Translations under genes and position numbers: made by a program | NCBI GenBank assembly: GCA_002007465.1 | Contig: LNAC01000272.1 | Location: 1,824,527-1,888,526, forward strand | DNA length: 64,000 bases | DNA from: Ailurus styani | Taxonomy: Eukaryota; Chordata; Mammalia; Carnivora; Ailuridae | Direction: 5' to 3' | Notes under the pieces: model-generated | Database searches by the model: none | Seen by the model: the letters and a program-made list of their open reading frames with translations, nothing else | What the model was told of the DNA's origin: nothing | Shown here: in pieces, positions 49,105 through 64,000 of the stretch | How positions within the stretch are numbered: the first letter of the stretch is position 1 | Layout: each line of letters opens with the position of its first letter

Positions 49105-49283
49105 TTTTTTTAAGATTTTATTTACTTATTTGAGAGAGAGAGAGAGAGTGAGAGAGCACAAGCAGAGGGAGAGGGAGAAGCAGACTCCCTGGTAAGCAGG
49201 GAGCCCAATGCAGGACTTGATCCCAGGACCCTGAGATCATGACCTGAACTGAAGGTAGACGCTTAACCCACTGAGCCATCCCT
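49105..49283 (-). mobile_element. Can-SINE (minus) in TMC3 intron 3
   Basis: TTTTTTAAGATTTTATTTAC tail and CCCACTGAGCCATCCC head. The direct repeat TTTTCCTACCTTTT / TTTTCCCTAACTTTT is on both sides. This is the only complete Can-SINE in the visible part of the gene. Confidence 0.94.
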
Positions 49284-50788
49284 TTTCCCTAACTTTTAAA
49301 ATTTCTCTCCTAGGATATATGCCAGAACTATAATCACTGTAGAAAAAAATATGTCATTTTTTTGGCTCTTGATAAATATTAATACATTATTTCCCCAAAC
49401 CCTTAATAATTGATTTTGCCATACACAAGTTTACTGTTCTCATAACATTCTTGCTAATATTAGATATTGTATTTTTTTTAAGTTTGTTATACTTTAACAG
49501 ACAAAAGCTGAAAAAATGCCCTCCTTTAAGATTCTCTGAAATGAAAAAGTATTCTAATGAAGTTTTCATTAAAGCTGCCCATAAATTTTACAAACCTGAA
49601 AAGTTATAAAAAATCTCAAAGGCTCCCCAAAGTTCTGCCTTGGCTGTCCCCTCGCTTTCCACAGACCCTGCCTGAAAACTCGAATCTAGTCCTATGACCA
49701 AGATTATTACCCATGACTGCTCACGCCTGTCCCACGATGATGGGGCTTATGGGTGAAATACAGAAAACAAAATTATCTTTTGAATAATAAGCATATGTGC
49801 CCCCTCCTTGTTTCCCCTAAGTAGTACGAAACGCTATGGGAAAACTCTTGGAAATACTGGAAGGTCCTTCACTTGGGTTCAGAGAAAATGTCATATATCA
49901 GAGTGAAAAGTACCTGCGACTTTTAGTCACAGTGAGATCGGTATCTCCTTTACACTTTGGTCCTTCCCCTCCCCATATTCAGGACTGTGTTCCTCCACCT
50001 TGTTTTACACCAGAAATGTTGATATTTTGATATGAACCACTGGGGACCAGTATCCGCGCCTGCTGCCGGGTAGAGAAAACAGAAGGTGTCCAGCTGGCCG
50101 GCGCACTGCCTGCAGCCCTCTGTTTATCGTCCTTGGTTTATACGCCCAAGACGGTAACTGTTTTCCAAATAGGAAATTGTGTGAGCAAGCTCCCCATTCT
50201 CCCCATTCTCCGTGACTCCCAGCACCGAGATCCCAGTCCCAGCTCACAGAGCTGCCACACAAGGCAGCCTGGGGAGCCCTCTCCTGTTTCCAGCCTGCAT
50301 CCCCCATTCACGTGGGTCTCCCCTCGATTCCAGCTTATTACGGACAGTCTCTCTTCAGCACCGGCATGTGTCTGTGCTTCTGAAGGAAGCCAGGTGTGAG
50401 TGTGTGAGACCACAGGGACTGGAGAAGTCACACCAGCAGGAATCAGTACACCCAGGTCCCTCTGCCATTGGTTCCCTGCTCTGACTTTGGATTTCATGTT
50501 TGATTCTCAAGGTTCCTTCCGGTCCTAGTAGTCTATGTCCTTTGCCTCTCACACAATACCAACAAAGGAGGTAACCGTTCCCAAGAGCCTTTGCGATGTG
50601 ATTGGGCAACTTCCCATGATGGTATATAGACTCCCTGACCCCTGGCAGGTCCTCCTGCTTCCACGCACCTCCTCCTGTAATCCACTGTCTTCCACACAGG
50701 AGCATGGCAGTCCCTGGAACTGTAACCTGCTCACTCCAGCCCTTACTTAAAATAATGATAGATGAGAGAGAGTTACAAAGATACATAC

Positions 50789-50830
50789 ATAGAAACACAG
50801 ATAGATAGATAGATACAGAGACAGATACAC
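50789..50830. repeat. short (GATA)n repeat
   Basis: Several GATA units with AGACAGATACAC variants. Confidence 0.8.
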
Positions 50831-50899
50831 AGATACGTAGATGGCTTTCATTACACTAAGAATTAAATCTCAGTCCTTCCCATGACCCACCTGATCTGG

Positions 50900-51362
50900 T
50901 CAATGCTTACTTCTTGCTCTCACCCCACCCCCCTCTTCCATCCTCTACTGTAAAACACCCAGCGTGTGCTAACTCACAGGTATTACTGGGCTGCTCTGCC
51001 CTCCTAGATAACTTCTCTACCAACTTATTCTTTTTCGAAACATGGATTCCTTTTCATTCGAGCNGCTTCTCTACCAACTTATTCTTTTTTGAAACATGGA
51101 TTCCTTTTCATTCGAGCCTCAGCTCGTGTGTGACCTCCCCAGATGGATCTCTCCTGATTCCCTTGTTTAAAAAGAACTTTTTCTTCCATCGTAATAGACC
51201 ATGTCCCACTGTGGCCTTGGCTCATCTGTCACTTCCTTCCCTCTACCTGGATGTAAGCTCTGCACCAGCTGACATCTTATCTGTCTTGTCCATTTGCCTC
51301 CACGGTACCGGAAACACACATAGGTGCTCAGTACATGCTCTGAATGAATTCATTTTTCATAA
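50900..51362 (+). mobile_element. L2 3' end
   Basis: 'tggatgtaagctctgcacca', then 'tcttatctgtcttgtcc' and 'caggtgctcagta'-like 'ataggtgctcagtacatgct', ending 'gaatgaattcatttttc', is a classic L2 3' end. It includes the near-identical duplication around an N at 51064. Confidence 0.65.
51012..51117 (+). repeat. 52-bp near-identical duplication around a single N
   Basis: 51012-51063 and 51066-51117 are the same apart from one base (ctttttcgaaa versus cttttttgaaa). Between them lie only an N (51064) and a G. Confidence 0.97.
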
Positions 51363-53230
51363 ACTGTAATACGTGTTGTTAGAACACCTTTATTCCAGGC
51401 AAACATACAGGCCATTCCAAAAAGGAAAGAATGAGCTTATTTTCATTTCTGGTACCCAGTAACCCAGGCCCACAATTAAGACCTATTTCTTCCAAGTCTG
51501 GCTTTTGGTTTTGTTTTGTTTTGTTTTTGCATTGCTCTTAAAATCTCAAATCATTTCAGAGTTTCAAGGCTTTCCGTGGAGACGTGGTGCAAATCATCAG
51601 AGAAGCATATTTTCCCATGTCTTATTGAATCTTGCCATCAACAAATCACTTTTTAAATCACATTTACCTCTAGGAAGCTCCTTTAAGAAGCTAGCATAGA
51701 CTTGCATTACCAGAATGAGTGTTGGTGGCTCAGGGCCCTGGAAGCTGAGTCGGGGGCCCCCTGACTTCTCACATGAGCCCCAGAAGCAGGGGAGGAGCTT
51801 TGCAAAAGTTGCTCTGCATTAGTGTGTTCTGGCCATTGAAATTCTCATTGAAATTCAACCAAAATTTCAATTGATAGAGTAACTCTGAATACCCCTGATC
51901 GAATTTTGTTTCTCATACAGACGGGACATTGAATCTCAAAGAAAGAAAATCCCTTTTCACATAGTAGGGCATAGCAGAGCACGTAGTAGGACAGCAGGGG
52001 AGCTGGAGCTAGAACTCCGGTGTGGGACCCCCCCACCCAGGACCTCTGACCCTTCAGGACTTCATTCCCAGTGGACCAGAGCCTCAGTGCTCTCCAACAC
52101 CAAACCCACACCCCAAGGATATTTGAATATCCCGCTTCCACATGCTGTAGAGGATGAAAGAGCGAAATTTTGGTCTTCCCCTACGTGCTAAAGTAGGTAT
52201 GCCACAGGGAAAAATCTCAAGGCAACACGAGGTAGGCTATGATCAACGTCACAGGGATGCTGATTACGGGAAGGTTTACAGAGGAAGGATCTATTCCTCT
52301 CTCCGGAGAAGCTGCGTGAAATCATCATGGGCGTGGCTAGGTTTGAGCTGGGTCTGGAATCACGCACAGAAGACAAACAATTGCAACGTCTGATAAAATT
52401 CAAACAGATTTTCATTTACAAGCAGCTGCCTGGCCTTAGCAGACACGTTCCCGAAGGACATTATCACGCGTGTCTGCCTCAGGACCACGTGCTGTCTCGG
52501 AGTTCAGAATGTTGTAATTACATTTGTGAGCCTTCCTTCGGCAATGAGATCATTTGCTTCCAACACAAACCCAGATTGTTTGTGAGTTAAAATGAGCAGC
52601 CTGCCAACATTGTGGGCAAGCCGACCCCGTGTCAGGGCACATTCTGCTTTATCCTCCTTGGAGGAAAAAGAAAAAAAAATAAGGATTTTGAACTCTTGGC
52701 AATTGCATCTTAAACACAAGACAAATTTCCAGATCTCACTGTTGGCAGTGGTGGCCAGGAGTGGGGGTGGGAGAGAAATACGGTTGCAGGATGGGAGGTG
52801 CACTTGGGGCTCACATTCAGGGTGTGTTCTAGACTCCTTGTCCCCAAAACAGGCCACTGTGATCACCTCGCCAGTTTGCTGGCCATGTGGATTCCTAGAC
52901 CCCATTCCCAGAGTGGGGTCCACTGGGTGCACTTGGACATTTTTCCTCAAGTAATTTCCACTGCTTTAGTCCCCAGAGCAGGAACGGAAGAAATAAGGTA
53001 GGTGTGACCCTGGAACACGGGCGTCTCGGTGCAGACAGCACAGCTCAGAGTCCAAAGCAGGTGCCCTCTCCCGAATGGGAGCACAGAGGTGACAAGGGGG
53101 CTGCTTTGGTCCTAGTATTGCCCAAAGTCCTGCAGAGGCATAATTAAAAGCATCAGACAGTGTGTCTGGGAGCCTATGCTCTACCTGGGACCTTAGCATT
53201 CCAAAGTCATTGCCATGTTGACAGCTGTGA

Positions 53231-55612
<2,382 letters not shown>

Positions 55613-56255
55613 TGAGGGGAAGTAAGAAGGGCCATTCGTTCAAAACAGGAGATGTGAGCGCAGTCTCGTAAAGCGACTGTCCGCATTGTCCTCGTGGGAA
55701 GGATGATCCGCGCGTTCAAGCAGGACACAGCCAACCTCTTCCGTGAAGGGCCGGGTGGCAAATAGCGGAGGCTTTGGGTCGCTTCCCTCCTGTCCCCCAC
55801 GCAGTGTGAAGGATGGTACACAAGGCTCACGATGGTGTCTGTGTTCCAATCGAATTTTATTTACGGATATTTACGGATACTGAGGTTTGACTGTCATATC
55901 ATTCCTAAGTGTCCCAATATATTCTTCTGCTTTTGATTTTTTTCCCCAACCAATTAAAAATGCAAAGATGATTCTTAGCTCTTGGGCCACCCAAGAGGGG
56001 GTGACAGGCTGGGTTTGGCATCCGGGCCAGTTGACCACCACCGTGCTAACACGAAACCCACTTCTCAACTACACTTCCTCCTCATGAAGTAAATGGAGCT
56101 ATTTCCCCACTGGGCACATGCCCAGTGACCTCAAAAATCTACCTGTAGAAACCCAGCAAGAGGACACCCAGGCAGGCTGATCCAGCAACAGGAAACTCGG
56201 CCCACCCAGGATGACTGTTCCCTCAGCGAGAATCAAGCAGAAAGATGGCAGCTAG

Positions 56256-56758
<503 letters not shown>

Positions 56759-56779
56759 TAAATAATCGCAGTCTGGTCA

Positions 56780-57265
56780 GTAACTTGTATGGTTCAGGCA
56801 TAACCGTACCCATTTTTCAGATGAGGAGACAGAGGCTAAAAGAGATATGCTCATTTTAACCAACACTTATTCAACATTCCCTGCTTTGTGCCAGGTTCTG
56901 GGTTGGATCTGGAGAGACAAGAATCATGTAAGCTTAGCAGCTGATGTAATTTCAGACAATTTAGGAACTGCACTCACAGAGACAGGAACAACGTGGTCTA
57001 AGTGATCAGAGGTTGCAGAAAGCAAAACATCGTCCTTTAGCTGTATGTTTGCCTGCGACCTAGCTACAAATCCTGGAAGGGACAGGCTTAGCTTATCCAT
57101 GCCACGATGCAGTTTGCACTCTCAGTTTGCCACCAAGAGGAGGCACAGCAGAAGGGAAACAGAGTAGCTGGGGGTCAGGGGTCCTGCATCATCCCCACCG
57201 TAAGACTTATGGCAACACCTGTCCCCTCTCTGGGCCTCATTCATAAAATGGGCAGGTTGGCTCAG
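56780..57265 (+). mobile_element. MIR-like remnants in TMC3 intron 7
   Basis: 'tttttcagatgaggagacag' near 56813 and 'ctgggcctcattcataaaat' near 57230 match MIR parts. There is unique sequence between them. Confidence 0.5.
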
Positions 57266-58096
57266 CAGACAGCCCAGTTTTCTGCCACCGTTCACGTTCC
57301 GTGCTTCCGTATTAGAGCTAGCTAAAGTGCACAGACGGGCAGGCTCTGAGCTGGGGAAGACTTGGCCCCTCCCCGCCAGGCTCACCTGCTACTTCTGTCT
57401 GCCTCGTGAGTCCCAGTGTGTCTTCGTCACCTGCCCCGTGGGGCATCTTAGCCCAGTGCAGTTACAAGCGCTTGGGGTAAAAAAAATGTCATTAGCATCT
57501 CCATCACCATCAAACCACAGAATTCCTAGGAGGTGCATGGGGACCTGGGGGCTTTTGGTTCACAAGAATCTTTCCCGCTTAGCTTTGGCGGTGGGGGCCT
57601 CAAGATCCCACCTGCAAGCAGGCCTTTTGCTAGCTGTTACAGTTTAGGAGACAGACAGAGGCAAACTCAGGACCAAGAACTACGGTGGGAGAGGATAACC
57701 AGAAAGACAGTCTGAAGGACGGGGGACTTCCACCCCAGGAGGGTCGCAGAGTCCTGCCTTCGGGTGCATCTAAGGAGCACCATGGGCTGGAGGGACCCGA
57801 CTGGCTCCCTGAGGTGGGGTCGCTGCCCCTCCAAGGGCAGGGCCTCCAGGATACCTGATTCAGCTCCAAGGAGAGTTTGATTTCACAATCATGCTGCACA
57901 GAGACGGGATGGGCTGGACCACTGCGTGCACACACCTCAGTGACCTCCTGGCCACCACAGCTGGTTAAATGGGCTCACCCCACAACCGTCCAGTGCCATT
58001 TCCCCACAAGGGGGACTGAACTTAGCCCCTGTATGGGGCCGCTCTTGTGATAGAGAATTCATACCAGGGCCCTGCGTGGATGGGCAACAGACCTAG

Positions 58097-58465
<369 letters not shown>

Positions 58466-58925
58466 TGAAAAACTCCTTCTTTTAATTTTTTCACTCCATC
58501 TCCCTAAAATTTCAATTGGTGTATTTTTGATACTTTGCATAATGGATTGTGACCATATTGCTGGTAACTTGTGGGAGAGAATATGTGCATAACACGTTAG
58601 GGATGTGAGCTTTAGCGTTAACTCGGAGGACAAGGCCATCAAAGGGGCTCAGGGACTTGGGTCTCCGGAGCAGCGCTGACTGCTAAATGGTGCCTCTTTG
58701 GGAAAAATGCCCATCTAGATCACTTCACTTAGTAAACGACATGCCTTCCACCTGCTCTGCCCAAGCCCCGATTTCTTTTCCATCTACTTATCATCATACC
58801 AAACATTGATGTCAATACAAATCTCAATTAAAAATAATAAATCATTTTTTACTGTGAAATATTTCTGAAGATTTGTGATTAATGGGAAGGCTAAGCGTTT
58901 AATTTGGATGTGTCTTTTCTTAAAG

Positions 58926-58969
58926 GAGGCTATCCTGGAAGAACAGGAAAAGAAGAAAAGCAAAAACCT
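58926..58969 (+). CDS. TMC3: TMC3 coding exon 9 (short charged exon)
   Basis: Acceptor ttcttaaag|GAG, donor AACCT|gtatgt, 44 nt, phase 0 to 2. It encodes residues 298-311, EAILEEQEKKKSKN, plus two bases of Leu312. The E-x-I-x-E-E-Q-E pattern matches the cytosolic helix ahead of TM3 in the family. It is the smallest exon here and would be missed by ORF-based calling. Confidence 0.95.
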
Positions 58970-59639
58970 GTATGTATGGACCCTTCCCCCACTCTTCATT
59001 CATTGATGAGCTATTTTAATTCAGAACAAAACTTACCAGACGATCTCTATCTTATTTTCGCCCATAGTCAGGAAGCTTTCTTTCTCCTTAAAACCTGTCC
59101 TTCGAGTAAGGTGATACAGGCAGCCCGTAAAGCCGAGATAGCAGGATCAGGAGAGGGTCCTCCCTCTGTCCATCAGTGGACAACAGGGCGAGAGTTCTGA
59201 TGTGGACCGACTTCTTCCACTTAGATGATAAAAGAGGTATTTTTGGCACCAATCTCTAGTTTGCCAAATTAAGTAAAAGCTACTTTACTTAAGCACCAGA
59301 TCCCTGAGGTCAAAAGACACAAGTAGCATCTGGTTCTGGTTGACAAGCCTTCCAAGGTGATGTCTGCGATCTGAACTCCGGCTCCGGAGTTTGAGGATGG
59401 CCTTGGTGAGGCAAGGCCCTTCCGCAAGACAGCCGATGACACGGAAGGGACGGTGACCTGTCCTCAAGGGACGGCCACGTCTGCTCTCTGATGCCCTCGC
59501 TGGTTCTTTAGCCCCTCGATTAGTTCCCATGATGCGGAAAGCCTGATGGAGCAAGGCAGTGGACGTGGGGCGGGGGGGAGGGGTGGTGAGGAAGCAGGAG
59601 TGGGGACGGGGAGGACTGTCCATAGGGAGAGGGGTGAGG

Positions 59640-59760
59640 GGCTCCAGTCCTCCTTTTATCATTAGCTTCCACGACCTGGGAAGGTGCCTTGGCCTTTCCA
59701 GGCTCCACTTCCTCCCCTGTGAAATGAGGATGGGGCTCCTTCCATGCTTCTCAGAAGGTG
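59640..59760 (+). mobile_element. MIR-like 3' half in TMC3 intron 9
   Basis: 'cacgacctgggaaggtgcct' and 'tcccctgtgaaatgaggatg' match the MIR pattern. Confidence 0.55.
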
Positions 59761-60760
59761 GAGGGGAATCGGGAGACCCTAGTGCATGACCAGCCTGACC
59801 CTACCAATGATGGTGGCATGGTCTGGGGACAGGAGGGAGCGAGGAACCCCAGAATGGTATTAATGGGCCTCACTCTCGCTCCGAATTTCCACCTCCAGGG
59901 TTTGGATTCTTTAGGTAAATTTCTCCTCAGAAAGACAAGGTGATATTTATCATTTCATTTGGGAATGAGCATCCTCCTTGAACAGATGAAGGGCCAAGAC
60001 TCACGCAGAGGGAGGTCAAGTCCAGAGGGTGGACTTGTGCTTTAAGGGCAGGATGGTAACCCTCCTGGCCACACCTCTTCCTCTAGTGCCTGAGGCCGGG
60101 TGGGCCACGCACCGGTCTGGGTCCCGGCACCCCGGGCCGGTACTGCTGCCCCAGGACACCCACCAAACCCCTCCCCAATCCCTTCATGCGCATGCCCGGG
60201 GATCCAGGCGGCTGGGGCAATGCTGGGATTGGGAGGCGCCCTTGACCATAGGGACAGGAGTGATGACAAAAGCTTCCCTGCTTCTCCGTGGGCGGACTGT
60301 TCTGGGACACAGCTCGTCAGCCCCTCGGAAGGCCCTGCTGTTGCCTCCAGCCGTGGCCGTGTCCACCACACACCCTTGTCCTGACCCCTCCTCCTCCCGT
60401 CTGCCCCCAGACCTTCTGGAATCATGTCTTAAATATAGTACTTGCACACAGGCCATTGCCTGAGGCTCTGCCTGCAGGGAAACCCAGGCTGAAACAGGCC
60501 TCCACGTCAGGTGCCATAAAGGTCAGCCAGTTGGCATCCGTCAGATTTCCCCAGCGTGAGGAAGGACAGGGCAAGCCCCCGTCCATCTCAGGAGCTCGCT
60601 CAACTAGACAATGGCTCTGACGTGTCCGTACACAGCGGGCCTGTCCTAGGAGCTGAGGCTACAACAGAAGCCCCACCGCGTGAATCTATGTACAGTGTCA
60701 GGGTCTGCCCTGTGGTCGTTGGTCAGATTTGTAAGTCGCAGTGGATCCCTGAGGAAATGA

Positions 60761-64000
<3,240 letters not shown>

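Larger units (their letters stand above)
48130..49560 (-). mobile_element. old L1M sequence (minus), interrupted twice
   Basis: 'ttttttcacttaaccccaca' and 'tccatgttgctctgtattgt', then 'aatttttcattattgttact', are typical of reversed L1M 3' ends. The sequence is interrupted by an L1-derived insertion (48443-48862) and by a Can-SINE. Confidence 0.55.

Overview
This is a 64-kb stretch of a mammalian nuclear genome, not a bacterial window. It carries about two dozen tRNA-derived carnivore SINEs (Can-SINEs). Many are the subfamily reading GTGGGTTAAAGCCTCTGCC near the head and CTGCCTACTTGTGATCTCT before the A-rich tail. From memory I associate that subfamily with mustelids (ferret, mink, otter, badger), so the source is probably a musteloid carnivore. 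The carnivore call is firm; the family-level call is inference.

The one protein-coding gene I can support is TMC3 (transmembrane channel-like 3) on the + strand. Its first eleven coding exons lie between 42976 and 62493. Every intron has GT-AG ends and the reading frame stays open across all junctions, giving 397 complete residues plus a split codon. The exons encode the cytosolic N-terminus, the pre-TM1 segment, TM1 to TM4 and the ExYHPRT motif after TM4. The rest of the protein (TM5-TM10, the TMC signature region and the long C-tail) must lie beyond position 64000.

Positions 1-42975 are TMC3 upstream or intergenic DNA. I found no convincing coding exon or RNA gene there. The region contains rearranged old L1 sequence (about 150-3300, 5690-7240, 13900-14760, 31409-33440), 22 Can-SINEs, MIR, L2 and MaLR-type LTR remnants, one probable solo ERV LTR near 35.3 kb, microsatellites and two assembly gaps. 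The unique stretches between repeats (about 3.5-5.6, 11.9-12.6, 17.8-19.6, 28-31, 34-37 and 41.3-42.9 kb) hold nothing I can name and could contain regulatory elements.

The TMC3 introns are much poorer in young SINEs: one complete copy plus one cut by the window edge. They hold MIR and L2 pieces, a long GT repeat, a 20-bp AT palindrome, a probable L1 insertion with a 3'-transduced segment (48424-48881), and a 52-bp near-identical duplication on either side of a single N that looks like an assembly artefact.

I see no new gene system. The best leads are the L1 3'-transduction structure, the donor-like start of TMC3 exon 11 (possible recursive splicing), the SINE contrast at the TMC3 boundary, and a back-to-back octamer pair at 5110-5126.
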